A program made the position numbers and the translations under genes. Below the pieces are notes generated by a model. It did not search any database. It had not been told where the DNA came from and worked only from the letters and a program-made list of their open reading frames with translations. From assembly GCA_963774895.1 (NCBI GenBank), contig CAVZGN010000004.1:124001-188000 (forward strand): a DNA stretch of 64,000 nucleotides, read 5' to 3'. Shown piece by piece: positions 10,830 to 20,420 of this stretch; the stretch's first letter is position 1, and the number at the start of each line of letters is the position of its first letter. Source of the stretch: REEB76 sp963774895. Lineage in GTDB: Bacteria; Pseudomonadota; Gammaproteobacteria; Natronospirales; REEB76.

Positions 10830-11736
10830 GCGCGTGCACCGGCGTCATATATGAGATTGGCGCCTCTGCCGCATCATCGAAGGTCACCTCTTCCCAGGAT
10901 GACTGCTTGGCTAAAAGCGCGCGCAACAACGTGTTGTTCAGGCCATGGCCTGATTTATAAGCACTGAAGGCGCCGATCAGGCTGTGCCCGAGCAGATAAA
11001 GGTCGCCGATGGAATCGAGGATTTTGTGTTTGACAAATTCATCTTCGTAACGCAGCCCATCCTCGTTGAGGATTCTGTAGTCATCCAGCGCGATGGCGTT
11101 ATCGAGAGAGGCTCCCAAGGTTAGATGGCGATGACGCAGCATTTCGATGTCGCGCATAAATCCGAAGGTGCGCGCACGACTGACTTCTTTCACGAAAGAA
11201 GTCGTGGAAAAATCCACTGTGGTATTCTGTGTATGCTTCTTGAAAATCGGGTGATCAAAATCAATCTGGAAGCTGACTTTGAATCCGTCAAATGGCTCGA
11301 AGCGCGCCCATTTGTCACCATCGCGAACTTCCAGGTTTTCGCGGATACGAATGAAACGCTTGTGGGCGTTTTGCTCTTCGATGCCCGCGGACTGCAATAG
11401 GAATACAAACGGCCCGGCGCTGCCATCCATGATAGGAACTTCGGCGGCGCTCAGATCCACATGTGCGTTGTCGATACCCAAGCCAGCGAACGCTGACAAT
11501 AGATGTTCCACCGTGGATACACGTACCTCGCCATTCACGAGAGTGGTGCCCAACATGGTGTCGCCCACATGTTCGGCGTGAGCGCGTAACTCGACAGGTT
11601 TTTCCAGATCCACGCGCCGGAAGATGATGCCGGTGTTGGGCGCCGCCGGACGCAGGGTCATATAGACCTTCTCACCCGTATGCAGACCGACGCCGGTGGC
11701 GCGGATGGAATTTTTGAGGGTACGCTGTTTCAACAT
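10825..11736 (-). CDS. lpxC: UDP-3-O-acyl-GlcNAc deacetylase LpxC
   Basis: Zinc deacetylase for the committed step of lipid A synthesis; cytoplasmic. 303 aa, standard length. Zinc ligands are His78 in STVEHLLSAF and the HxxxD pair in KHKILDSIGDLYLLGH. The MDGSAGPF substrate segment and the N-terminal QRTLKNSI...GVGLHTG signature are present. The final residues (PVHAL) lack the long C-terminal degradation tail region in any recognisable form, so FtsH-type turnover cannot be inferred. It lies 207 bp downstream of ftsZ at the end of the dcw cluster. LpxC implies an LPS outer membrane. Confidence 0.97.
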   Translation of the reverse strand: MLKQRTLKNSIRATGVGLHTGEKVYMTLRPAAPNTGIIFRRVDLEKPVELRAHAEHVGDTMLGTTLVNGEVRVSTVEHLLSAFAGLGIDNAHVDLSAAEVPIMDGSAGPFVFLLQSAGIEEQNAHKRFIRIRENLEVRDGDKWARFEPFDGFKVSFQIDFDHPIFKKHTQNTTVDFSTTSFVKEVSRARTFGFMRDIEMLRHRHLTLGASLDNAIALDDYRILNEDGLRYEDEFVKHKILDSIGDLYLLGHSLIGAFSAYKSGHGLNNTLLRALLAKQSSWEEVTFDDAAEAPISYMTPVHAL

Positions 11737-11943
11737 GCCGGGGTATTACCTAAATTACTCGAGCTAGAGACCCCGCATAAACCACGACCGCTGGGAGCAG
11801 GTGCTGTTCCCTCCAATCGAAACCATTGTTTGCAACCTACCGATCTGAGCCCGGTTTATGGCTTCGCGGCCGTCTACGTTATCACAGGCCGCGCGCGCCT
11901 CACAAGGTATTTAAGACCTCCCCATAGCTGACTCCAAGCCGGT

Positions 11944-13107
11944 TCAATCCGCCTGCCGGCGCAAAAACGCCGGGATATCCAAGTATTCTTGGCTTTGGGG
12001 ATCCAGGTCATCCTTCTCACGTTGCCTGACATAAGCGGGCTTTTCCAGCTTCTTCCAGTCGGGCCGTTCGTCGGTGCCGGTACGGGGCAGCGTTACCAGC
12101 TGCGGTGGTGTTATGACCGGTTTCGCCACCGGCATCGACTCCACCTGTGGATGGGACAAGCCTGTGGCCACCACCGTGACGCGGATTTCATTGTTCATGG
12201 ATGGATCCAGTACCGTGCCCACCTTTATGGAAGCGTCTTCCACCGCATAGCTGTGGGCGATGTCCATGACCTCTTCATATTCGCCCATGGTCAGATCCAT
12301 ACCGGCGGTGATATTGACCAGAATGCCGCGCGCGCCTTGCAAGTTGACATTTTCCAGCAATGGGCTGGTAACGGCGGCTTCACTGGCTTTGCGCGCACGC
12401 CCCTCACCGCTCGCCTGCCCCGTGCCCATCATGGCCATGCCCATTTCCGCCATGACGGTGCGCACATCGGCGAAATCCAGATTCATCAATCCCGGACGGG
12501 TGATGATGTCGGCGATGCCGCGTACCGCGCCATGCAACACTTCGTTGGCCGCCTGGAAGGCTTGCAACATCGGGATATCACGCCCGAGTACCGCAGACAA
12601 CTTCTCGTTGGGAATCACGATGAGTGAATCCACGTACTGACTCAACTCCACAAGTCCTTGCTCAGCGATCTTCATGCGCTTGCTGCCCTCGTGCGGGAAA
12701 GGCTTGGTGACGACCGCCACCACCAGCACATCGAGTTCTTTGGCCACTTGCGCCACCACCGGAGTAGCGCCGGTACCGGTGCCACCCCCCATGCCGGCGG
12801 TGATGAACACCATGTCGCTGCCGCGCAATACTTCTTCCAGCCGGTCGCGATCTTCGAGCGCCGCCTGTTTGCCGGTCTCCGGATTGGAGCCAGCGCCCAA
12901 ACCGCGGGTCAGATTGCTGCCGATCTGCAGCGTGGTGCGGGCATTGATTTTCTTCAGCACCTGGGAATCGGTATTGATGGCGATAAAATCCACGCCTTCG
13001 ATACCGCTGGCCAGCATGTGCTGCACGGCGTTACCACCACCACCGCCTACGCCGATCACTTTGATGACGGCGCTCTGATTAATGTCCTCTTCAATTGTCC
13101 AGTTCAT
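11944..13107 (-). CDS. ftsZ: Cell division GTPase FtsZ
   Basis: Tubulin-like GTPase that forms the cytokinetic ring. 387 aa. The tubulin signature GGGTGTG is at residues 107-113, the N-terminal GVGGGGGNAV nucleotide loop at 19-28, and the synergy-loop region lies in LMNLDFADVRTVM. A low-complexity linker is followed by the conserved C-terminal peptide DIPAFLR, which binds FtsA and ZipA. It is 41 bp downstream of ftsA on the same strand, as in other dcw clusters. Confidence 0.98.
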   Translation of the reverse strand: MNWTIEEDINQSAVIKVIGVGGGGGNAVQHMLASGIEGVDFIAINTDSQVLKKINARTTLQIGSNLTRGLGAGSNPETGKQAALEDRDRLEEVLRGSDMVFITAGMGGGTGTGATPVVAQVAKELDVLVVAVVTKPFPHEGSKRMKIAEQGLVELSQYVDSLIVIPNEKLSAVLGRDIPMLQAFQAANEVLHGAVRGIADIITRPGLMNLDFADVRTVMAEMGMAMMGTGQASGEGRARKASEAAVTSPLLENVNLQGARGILVNITAGMDLTMGEYEEVMDIAHSYAVEDASIKVGTVLDPSMNNEIRVTVVATGLSHPQVESMPVAKPVITPPQLVTLPRTGTDERPDWKKLEKPAYVRQREKDDLDPQSQEYLDIPAFLRRQAD

Positions 13108-13148
13108 AACCCGGTCTCCTCTGCACGTTTACAATTATTGAACGCCTT

Positions 13149-14390
13149 TCAAAACGAACCCTGAAACCACTGTCTCATGCGCTGCCATACATCCTTCACA
13201 TTCACGTTGCTGCGGCGACTACGCTCAGCTCCTTCGCGTGGTAGGCTTTGCGCGCCGAACAGCAACAAGCCCACACCGGTCGCATGGATGGGATTGCGCA
13301 CCACGTCCACCAGTCCGGTGACGTACTGCGGCACACCCAGACGCACCGGCGCATGGAATACTTCTTCAGCCAGCTCCACCGCACCCTCCATCTTGGCGCT
13401 GCCGCCGGTGATCACGATGCCGGCCGGCACCGCATCCTCGAAACCGCTGCGACGCATCTCCGTCTGGATAAGGCTGTACAGTTCTTCGTAACGCGGCTCG
13501 ACCACTTCCGCGAGTGTCTGGCGTGCCAGCCGCCGTGGCGGACGCTCACCGACGCTCGGCACCTCGATGGTCTCGTCGGCGCTTGCCAGCTGCGGCAAGG
13601 CGCAGGCGTATTTAATCTTGATTTCCTCGGCGTGATGGGTGGGTGTGCGCAGGGCCACGGCGATGTCGTTGGTCACTTGGTCGCCTGCGATCGGGATTAC
13701 CGCCGTGTGGCGGATCGCGCCGTCGGTGAACACCGCGATGTCCGTGGTACCACCGCCGATATCCACCAGGCATACTCCCAGTTCCTTTTCATCCTCGTTA
13801 AGCACCGCGTAGCTGGAGGCGATCTGCTCCAGAATGATGTCGTCGACTTTCAGGCCGCAGCGCTCCACGCAACGCACAATGTTCTGGGCCGCGCTCATGG
13901 CGCCGGTGACGATGTGCACGTGCACTTCCAGGCGCACACCGGACATCCCGATGGGTTCTCGGATGCCGTCCTGGCCATCGATCACGAAATCCTGCGGCAG
14001 GATATGCAGAATGCGTTGATCGGCCGGAATGCTGACGGCGCGGGCGGCGTCGATCACCCGCTCCACATCGCCGGCGGTCACTTCTTTGTCGCGGATGGCG
14101 ACCACGCCGTGGGAGTTGAGGCTGCGCACATGGCTGCCAGCGATGCCGGCATACACCGAATGGATCTGGCAGCCAGCCATGAGTTCGGCCTCGGCCACGG
14201 CCCTCTGGATCGACTGCACCGTGGATTCGATGTTCACCACCACGCCGCGCTTGAGTCCGCGCGATGGATGCGAACCGATGCCCACGATCTCAACCGCACC
14301 GTCGGAAAGTATCTCGCCGACGATGGCCACCACCTTGGAAGTACCCACATCCAGGCCAACGATTAAATGTTTGTCGGTCTTTCTAGCCAT
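13149..14390 (-). CDS. ftsA: Cell division protein FtsA
   Basis: Actin-like ATPase that tethers FtsZ to the membrane. 413 aa from the ATG at 14390 (MARKTDKHLIVGLDVGTSK); a longer frame to 14435 runs back into ftsQ and is not used. Phosphate-1 loop GLDVGTSKV, phosphate-2 VDIGGGTTDIAV and adenosine motif GIVITGGSAKMEG are present. The C-terminus (VWQRMRQWFQGSF) is a typical amphipathic membrane-targeting helix. The start overlaps the ftsQ stop by 8 bp, which suggests translational coupling. Confidence 0.97.
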   Translation of the reverse strand: MARKTDKHLIVGLDVGTSKVVAIVGEILSDGAVEIVGIGSHPSRGLKRGVVVNIESTVQSIQRAVAEAELMAGCQIHSVYAGIAGSHVRSLNSHGVVAIRDKEVTAGDVERVIDAARAVSIPADQRILHILPQDFVIDGQDGIREPIGMSGVRLEVHVHIVTGAMSAAQNIVRCVERCGLKVDDIILEQIASSYAVLNEDEKELGVCLVDIGGGTTDIAVFTDGAIRHTAVIPIAGDQVTNDIAVALRTPTHHAEEIKIKYACALPQLASADETIEVPSVGERPPRRLARQTLAEVVEPRYEELYSLIQTEMRRSGFEDAVPAGIVITGGSAKMEGAVELAEEVFHAPVRLGVPQYVTGLVDVVRNPIHATGVGLLLFGAQSLPREGAERSRRSNVNVKDVWQRMRQWFQGSF

Positions 14391-15252
14391 CCGGTCTAAC
14401 CTCATTGCCTGTGATGCATGTTCCTCGCGAACCATCCGTGGTGTTCTGACCAGCCAGCTGGTTCACGGGCGACCGCTCACCCGTTCCGGCATACCACTGG
14501 CATGTGCGTGAATTCCCCGGGCTGGCCCAGCCCACGGCGAATCCGTTGGTATAGCGCATATCCACGTAGGCCACAGCCTTGAGGTCGGCGTTCAATGCGG
14601 GCAGGGCCACAGTGGCAAAACGTTCGAGACGGGATTCCGCATCTGCACGCCCCAGGCGCACACTGATGCTGTCGTTCAGCATTACGCTGGAATCACCGCG
14701 CGCATCCACAGTCATTTGCCGTATCGCGAGTCCGCGTGTCGTCACGGTGGTGCTCAAAACATTGAATTCAGCCAGTACGTCCTGCTCACTGCCTTCCGGA
14801 CCGGACAACCTCGGGAGCTTGTCCCAGGTGTTGTCCATGGAATGCACAAATACCCGGCCTTGTGCATCCAGCAGGCCGCTGTCGTTCCAACGCGCCACCG
14901 GAGTTTCTTCGGTGATATCTATATATATTGTGTGCGGCCAGCTGCGCCGCACCGCCGCAGTCGCCACCCAGGGCACGGCCTGAACGGCTGCTTGAATCTG
15001 TTCGACATTGATGCTGAAGAATCCCTTGTCTACGAGCGTAGGCAACACCGCGGCGCGCAGCGCTTGTGGTTGCACACGCTCAAGTGGACCCGGAATCACC
15101 AGTTCAGTCAGGGATGGGCCCGAAAATAACGGGCGTGATGAATATCTCGCGCCTAAGATGCCTAACGACAGCACGATCAGCAGCGCTGCGCCAACCAGCG
15201 GCAAAAACTGCCGAAGCTTGCTTCTTTCTGCCTGGTGCGCGCGTGCGTTCAA
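14383..15252 (-). CDS. ftsQ: Cell division protein FtsQ
   Basis: Bitopic inner-membrane divisome protein that connects early and late division proteins. 289 aa. Short cytoplasmic N-terminus, a transmembrane helix near residues 18-40 (LPLVGAALLIVLSLGILGA), then a POTRA domain (starting around VIPGPLERVQPQALRAAV) and a beta domain ending near YTNGFAVGWASPG. The tail after that is hydrophilic and variable. It overlaps murC by 4 bp upstream and ftsA by 8 bp downstream. ddl, which often precedes ftsQ, is absent. Confidence 0.95.
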   Translation of the reverse strand: MNARAHQAERSKLRQFLPLVGAALLIVLSLGILGARYSSRPLFSGPSLTELVIPGPLERVQPQALRAAVLPTLVDKGFFSINVEQIQAAVQAVPWVATAAVRRSWPHTIYIDITEETPVARWNDSGLLDAQGRVFVHSMDNTWDKLPRLSGPEGSEQDVLAEFNVLSTTVTTRGLAIRQMTVDARGDSSVMLNDSISVRLGRADAESRLERFATVALPALNADLKAVAYVDMRYTNGFAVGWASPGNSRTCQWYAGTGERSPVNQLAGQNTTDGSRGTCITGNEVRPDG

Positions 15253-16688
15253 TGTTTGCGCTCCTGCTTGGAGCGTTTTCCCTTACGTTGATGCGCTAGG
15301 TGTTGCGGCAGCTCAGACGCAATACCGCCGATATCACCGGCGCCAAGTGTCAACAGCAGATCCCCGTCCTTGAGTATGCCGAGCAGGGCTTCCGGCAAAT
15401 CCTGAACTTGCGCCACGAATACCGGATCGACACGGCCGCGGTTGCGTATGGAGCGCGCCATTGCACGCGTGTCAGCACCCGCGATCGGCTCTTCACCTGC
15501 CGCATACACTTCCAGCAACACCAGCTCATCCACGTGTGATAGCACTTCGGCAAAATCCTCGAACAGATCACGGGTACGGGTATAGCGGTGCGGCTGGAAG
15601 ACCACCACCAGGCGCCGGTCGGGCCAGCCTTCGCGTGCGGCTTCGATGGTTGCGGAGAGTTCGCGCGGATGGTGGCCATAGTCATCCACTAGCAGCACCC
15701 GGCCCGCGGGTATTTCGATCTCGCCATGAATCTGGAAGCGTCGCCCCACACCCTGAAAATTCGCCAGTGCGCGCAGCACCGCATCGTCGGCAATTTCAAG
15801 ATCCTGGGCGATGGCCATGGCCGCGAGCGCGTTGAGCACATTGTGTCGACCGGCGAGGTTGAGGGTCACATCCAAAGCTTGTGACTGCCCGGGTTTCCAT
15901 GCCTTGAAATGGGTCACATTTCCAGTGCGTCGGATATCGGTGGCGCGGTAATCAGCGTCTTCGCTGCAGCCGTACGTCAGGACCGGCCTGGCCACATCAG
16001 GCATGATGCTGCGCACTTCCGCATCGTCCAGGCACAGCACTGCCAGACCATAGAACGGCAGGTGATGCAGGAATTCGATGAAGGTGGAACGCAGCCGGGA
16101 GAAATCACCGCCGTAAGTACCCAGATGGTCGGCATCGATGTTGGTGACCACGGCGACCAATGGTTGTAAATGCAGGAACGAGGCATCGCTTTCATCGGCT
16201 TCGGCCACCAGATAGCGGCCGGTACCGAGGCGTGCATGGGCGCCGGCACTGATGAGTCGTCCACCGATAACGAAGGTGGGATCCAGGCCGCCTTCCGACA
16301 GCACACTCGCCACCAGGCTGGTGGTGGTGGTCTTGCCATGGGTGCCGGCTATGGCGATTCCGAAACGGAAGCGCATGAGTTCGGCGAGCATTTCCGCACG
16401 TCGCACCACCGGGATGCGGCGTGCATGCGCAGCGGCCACTTCCAGATTGTCCTCAGTTACGGCACTCGAGATCACAACCACGTCCGCGTCCGTCAGGTTC
16501 TCTGCGCTGTGGCCGAACCGCACACCTGCGCCCAAGCCCGTGAGCCGCCGGGTAATGGCGTTGTCTTTGAGATCGCTACCGCTCACCCGATACCCCAGGT
16601 TGATGAACACTTCGGCAATACCACCCATACCGGCGCCGCCGATACCGACGAAATGCAGATGCCGGATACGGCGCATGAATTCATTCAT
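15249..16688 (-). CDS. murC: UDP-N-acetylmuramate--L-alanine ligase MurC
   Basis: Adds L-alanine to UDP-MurNAc, the first peptide-stem step. 479 aa from the ATG at 16688 (MNEFMRRIRHLHFVGIGGAG). Rossmann motif VGIGGAGMGG, ATP loop GTHGKTTTT, and a Mur ligase C-terminal domain with DDYGHHP and FQPHRYTR. The longer frame to 16760 overlaps murG and lacks family similarity. Start and stop overlap murG (8 bp) and ftsQ (4 bp). Normally murB and ddl follow murC in this cluster; here the next gene is ftsQ. Confidence 0.97.
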   Translation of the reverse strand: MNEFMRRIRHLHFVGIGGAGMGGIAEVFINLGYRVSGSDLKDNAITRRLTGLGAGVRFGHSAENLTDADVVVISSAVTEDNLEVAAAHARRIPVVRRAEMLAELMRFRFGIAIAGTHGKTTTTSLVASVLSEGGLDPTFVIGGRLISAGAHARLGTGRYLVAEADESDASFLHLQPLVAVVTNIDADHLGTYGGDFSRLRSTFIEFLHHLPFYGLAVLCLDDAEVRSIMPDVARPVLTYGCSEDADYRATDIRRTGNVTHFKAWKPGQSQALDVTLNLAGRHNVLNALAAMAIAQDLEIADDAVLRALANFQGVGRRFQIHGEIEIPAGRVLLVDDYGHHPRELSATIEAAREGWPDRRLVVVFQPHRYTRTRDLFEDFAEVLSHVDELVLLEVYAAGEEPIAGADTRAMARSIRNRGRVDPVFVAQVQDLPEALLGILKDGDLLLTLGAGDIGGIASELPQHLAHQRKGKRSKQERKH

Positions 16689-17760
16689 GCGAGCCTCCCG
16701 CCTGCAGGCAGGCGGCGGCGACATTTTCAGCGGCATCCGTGCTTGCCAGCGCTCTGGCACGTTTCGCCATGCTCAGCAGCCTGTCGCGGTCACCCAGCAG
16801 GCGCATGAGCAGGATTTCCAGAGTTGCAGGTGTAACTTTTGATTCGGGTAACAACTCGGCGGCACCTGCATCCACGAGGAAAGCCGCGTTGCGGCTCTGA
16901 TGATCATCGACGGCAGCGGCGAATGGCACCAGTAGCGCGCCGACGCCAGCTGCTGCTAGCTCTGATACGGTGAGCGCTCCCGCGCGGCATAGCACCAGGT
17001 CGGCCCAGCCATAGGCCGCCGCCATGTCTGTGATGAACGGCGAAACACGCGCCGCGATAGCATGTGTACGATAGGCCTGCGTGACCTGATCGGCGTCGCG
17101 GACTCCCGTCTGGTGCCAGATTTCGGGTCGCCGTGCCGCGTCTAATTGCGCCATGGTCAACGGCAGGTTGCCATTCAGCACGCGTGCACCCTGACTGCCG
17201 CCGATCACCAGCAGCCGTCCCTTGCCAGACCGCTTTGCAAACCGGACTTCGGGCACTGGCACAGCTGCGATCGAGGAACGCACCGGATTGCCTACATAGT
17301 CCGCGTGCCGGGAGGCAGCGAAGCTTGCAGGAAATCCTTCCAGCACCCGGGTCGCTACATGACTGAGTACGCGATTGGTTATGCCGGGCACGGCATTTTG
17401 CTCATGCAGCACCAGTGGACAACCCAGCAGGCGCGCTGCCAGGCCGCCAGGCCCACTGGCATATCCGCCCATCCCCAGGGCCACCTGCGGAATAAAGCGC
17501 CGCAAGATCGCGCGTGACTGGAGCATGGCGTTCAATAACGTAAACGGTGCTTTGAGCAGGGTCAGCATGCCTTTACCGCGCACCCCACCCACGCTGATAC
17601 ATTCGATGGGAATTCCGGCGCTGGCAGCCACCCGTACTTCCAATCCCGTTGGCGTGCCCATCCACATAAGCTGATGCCCGCGCGCGCGCAGCACTTCCGC
17701 CACTGCCAGTGCGGGGAAAACATGACCACCTGTACCTCCAGCCATAATCACAATTCTCAT
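16681..17760 (-). CDS. murG: UDP-GlcNAc:lipid I glycosyltransferase MurG
   Basis: Membrane-peripheral GT28-family transferase that converts lipid I to lipid II. 359 aa from the ATG at 17760 (MRIVIMAGGTGGHVFPAL). Donor and acceptor motifs GGTGGHVFP (residues ~8-16), GGYASGPGG, HEQNAVPG, GGSQGA, and the C-terminal CRAGALTVSELAAAG are present. It is separated from ftsW by 148 bp, the longest gap within the otherwise tight mraZ-ftsQ run, and that gap contains a perfect dyad at 17839-17857. Confidence 0.97.
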   Translation of the reverse strand: MRIVIMAGGTGGHVFPALAVAEVLRARGHQLMWMGTPTGLEVRVAASAGIPIECISVGGVRGKGMLTLLKAPFTLLNAMLQSRAILRRFIPQVALGMGGYASGPGGLAARLLGCPLVLHEQNAVPGITNRVLSHVATRVLEGFPASFAASRHADYVGNPVRSSIAAVPVPEVRFAKRSGKGRLLVIGGSQGARVLNGNLPLTMAQLDAARRPEIWHQTGVRDADQVTQAYRTHAIAARVSPFITDMAAAYGWADLVLCRAGALTVSELAAAGVGALLVPFAAAVDDHQSRNAAFLVDAGAAELLPESKVTPATLEILLMRLLGDRDRLLSMAKRARALASTDAAENVAAACLQAGGSHE

Positions 17761-17838
17761 ATCTCCCACTCTGTACACGGAACCATCCCTGGTGCGCCGA
17801 CCAGCTCAACATCCCTGCCTCGCGCTCGCTGGTGCTTC

Positions 17839-17857
17839 GGACAACCAGTGGTTGTCC
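17839..17857. repeat. Perfect 19-bp dyad between ftsW and murG
   Basis: GGACAACCA-G-TGGTTGTCC, 9-bp arms around one central base. It lies in the 148-bp gap between the ftsW stop and the murG start on the transcribed strand. It could be an operator for a dimeric regulator or a small RNA hairpin; no adjacent promoter is clear. Confidence 0.6.
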
Positions 17858-17908
17858 TATAAAGACACACGCCTCGCCCAGCCATCATCACGATCTTCGA
17901 ACCTCTCA

Positions 17909-19075
17909 TCATGCGGTTGCTTCCTGGGCACTCCAGGAACGCCCCTGGCGTGTTTCCCGGTCCACGCGCAATATCAGCCCCACGGCGGCGCACACCACGA
18001 TCAGGCTGCTGCCGCCGTAACTCATGAGCGGTAATGTCAGGCCTTTGGTCGGTAGGATCCCCATGTTCACGCCCATGTTGATGAATGCCTGCAACCCAAT
18101 CCAAAGACCCAAGCCGAAGGCCAGATAGGCGCCGAACATCTGGTCTTTTCTGGCTGCCTGACGTGCAATCACGACCGCGCGCCAGGTGAAAATGAAATAC
18201 AACGCAAGTATCACGACACAGCCCAGCAGACCCAGCTCTTCCGCCAACACCGCGAACATGAAGTCCGTGTGTGCTTCGGGTAGATAGAAAAGTTTCTGTA
18301 CACTCTCACCTAATCCCACGCCGAAGAACCCACCGCGTCCGATGGCGATCAACGACTGTGTGAGCTGGAAGCCGCTGTCGAAAGGCTGGCTCCAGGGATG
18401 CAGAAAACCGGTGAGGCGTTCCAGACGGTAAGGCGAAGCCACCGCCAGTACCAGGAACCCCATCACTCCAAGCAAGGCGAACACCGCGAAATCCCTTAAG
18501 CGTGCACCGCCGAAAAACAGCATGACCATGGAGGTGGCGATCAAGACCATGGCGGCGCCAAAATCCGGTTCCGCCAGCAGCAATAGTGCCGCCAATGCCA
18601 CCACCAACATTGGTTTAAGTGAGCCCGTGAATCGGCTGCTGAGTTCCGCATGCCGCCGCACGCAGTAACTGGCGATATATATGAGGAGGAGCAGACGCGC
18701 GGGCTCCGAAACCTGCAAGCGGAACGGGCCTAACACGATCCAACGTATGCTGCCATTTACGTGGCGTCCGATACCCGGCACCAACACCACCGTCAACAAA
18801 CCCAGAGCCAGTATCAGCAATAAGAAGTTGGAACGCTGCCACCAGGAAAGCGGCAGGCAATAGGCGGCGATACCCATCAAGATACCCACCAGCGCAAATG
18901 CCAGCTGACGCTCCAGGTAATAGAACGGATTGCCCGTCAGCTTGTCGGCCAGAGTGATGGAGGTGGATGCTACCATCACCAGCCCCACGGCCAGGATCAC
19001 GGCGGAAGTCAGTAGCAACAGCCGATCCGGGTCCGGCATGCGGACAGCACCAGCGATGGGTTTAGCTTCATCCAT
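17909..19075 (-). CDS. ftsW: Septal peptidoglycan glycosyltransferase FtsW
   Basis: SEDS-family polymerase that works with FtsI at the septum. 388 aa with about ten transmembrane segments. Typical motifs include NGSIRWIVLGPFRLQVSEPA (extracytoplasmic loop and following helix), AEPDFGAAMVL with the conserved acidic residue of SEDS enzymes, HTDFMFAVLAEELGLLG, and GLTLPLMSYGGSSL near the end. It overlaps murD by 8 bp. The C-terminal tail is charged and cytoplasmic. Confidence 0.96.
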   Translation of the reverse strand: MDEAKPIAGAVRMPDPDRLLLLTSAVILAVGLVMVASTSITLADKLTGNPFYYLERQLAFALVGILMGIAAYCLPLSWWQRSNFLLLILALGLLTVVLVPGIGRHVNGSIRWIVLGPFRLQVSEPARLLLLIYIASYCVRRHAELSSRFTGSLKPMLVVALAALLLLAEPDFGAAMVLIATSMVMLFFGGARLRDFAVFALLGVMGFLVLAVASPYRLERLTGFLHPWSQPFDSGFQLTQSLIAIGRGGFFGVGLGESVQKLFYLPEAHTDFMFAVLAEELGLLGCVVILALYFIFTWRAVVIARQAARKDQMFGAYLAFGLGLWIGLQAFINMGVNMGILPTKGLTLPLMSYGGSSLIVVCAAVGLILRVDRETRQGRSWSAQEATA

Positions 19076-20411
19076 CAGCCAGCCTCTTCACCGCTTGCGC
19101 AAATACCCGGCCGCGATGTTCAAAGTTCTCGAACATATCCAGACTGGAACAGGCGGGCGACAGCAGCACCAGATCACCGGATTGAGCGAATTGGGCGGCT
19201 GTGTGCACCGCTGACTGCATGTCTTTAACAACCTGCACCGGCATCCGGCCTTTGAGCACAGCTGCGATCGAAGCGGCGTCCTTGCCCAGCAACACCACGG
19301 CACGTGTCTTGCCCGCCAACGCCTGCGCCAGTGGAGCGAAATCCTGATGCTTGCCATCGCCGCCGGCAATTAATACCAACGGCCCCGGCTGACCCGAGAG
19401 CGCTGCCAGTGTGGCGCCGAGATTCGTGCCCTTGGAGTCGTCGTAATAGTTCACGCCCTGGACGGTGGCTACATACTGCATGCGATGCGGCAGCCCACGG
19501 AAGGACCTGAGCGCATCCAGCATCGTGGCCTGCGGCATACCCGCTGCCTCACCCAGCGCCAGCGCCGCCAATGCGTTCGCGAGGTTGTGATCGCCGTGGA
19601 TCTGCAACTCCGCCGCTCGCAGCAAGCGCTCTGTTCCACGCGCCAGCCAGCGTTCCTGAGCGTGCTCGACCAGGCCATAGTTTCCGTTTTCCGGTGGCTG
19701 CAGTCCGAAGCTCACACATTTTTGCCCGGATCTAGGCATGGCGCGCACGCGCGCATCGTCGCGATTCACCACCGCTACATCGCAGTGATTGAAGATGCGC
19801 GCCTTGGCGGCGGCGTAATCCGCCAGTGTGGAATAACGATCCATGTGATCCGGTGAAATGTTGAGCACACTTGCCGCTACGCACTGCAAGGAAGCGGTGA
19901 CTTCCAGCTGGAAGCTGGATAATTCCAGAACATATAATTGAGGTTCCCGACTTTGTATCAGATCCAGAGCCGGCGTGCCCAGATTGCCGCCGACGCGGAC
20001 ATCGAAGCCGGCGTGCTCGGCCATATGCCCCAGCAGCGTGGTCACCGTGCTCTTGCCGTTAGATCCGGTGACTGCCACCACCGGCGCATGCGCCTGACGC
20101 GCGAACAATTCGATGTCACCGAATACCGGCAAACCCAGATTGCGCGCCTTGGCAATATACGGCGTGGCTACCGCGATGCCCGGCGAAAGCACTACCTGAT
20201 CTGCCCGTTTGAGCGCCTCTTCGGAGAAGCCGCCGAGAAATACTGCCGCATCGGGCACCGTGTGCTGCAATTCGGTCAGTCCGGGTGGCTGTTCGCGGCT
20301 GTCGGTAACCGCCACTTCCACACCGTGCCCCGCCAGGAAACGTGCGCACGACAACCCAGTCTTGCCGAGGCCGACGATAAGCGTTCGCGGACGGTGCTGT
20401 GGCATGTGCAT
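19068..20411 (-). CDS. murD: UDP-N-acetylmuramoyl-L-alanine--D-glutamate ligase MurD
   Basis: Adds D-glutamate to UDP-MurNAc-L-Ala. 447 aa. N-terminal Rossmann GLGKTGLSCARFL, ATP loop VTGSNGKSTVTTLL, HMDRYSTLADY, central NALAALALGEAAG and C-terminal DDSKGTN motif are present. It starts 9 bp after mraY and overlaps ftsW, giving tight coupling in the dcw operon. Confidence 0.97.
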   Translation of the reverse strand: MHMPQHRPRTLIVGLGKTGLSCARFLAGHGVEVAVTDSREQPPGLTELQHTVPDAAVFLGGFSEEALKRADQVVLSPGIAVATPYIAKARNLGLPVFGDIELFARQAHAPVVAVTGSNGKSTVTTLLGHMAEHAGFDVRVGGNLGTPALDLIQSREPQLYVLELSSFQLEVTASLQCVAASVLNISPDHMDRYSTLADYAAAKARIFNHCDVAVVNRDDARVRAMPRSGQKCVSFGLQPPENGNYGLVEHAQERWLARGTERLLRAAELQIHGDHNLANALAALALGEAAGMPQATMLDALRSFRGLPHRMQYVATVQGVNYYDDSKGTNLGATLAALSGQPGPLVLIAGGDGKHQDFAPLAQALAGKTRAVVLLGKDAASIAAVLKGRMPVQVVKDMQSAVHTAAQFAQSGDLVLLSPACSSLDMFENFEHRGRVFAQAVKRLADG

Positions 20412-20420
20412 GCGGTTCCC

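Noticed and set aside
13248..14366. 372-codon plus-strand frame opposite ftsA
   Set aside because: His- and Gly-rich antisense shadow; ftsA motifs are clear on the other strand.
17757..18104. 115-codon minus-strand frame across the ftsW-murG gap
   Set aside because: Runs mostly inside ftsW in another frame and shows no family resemblance.
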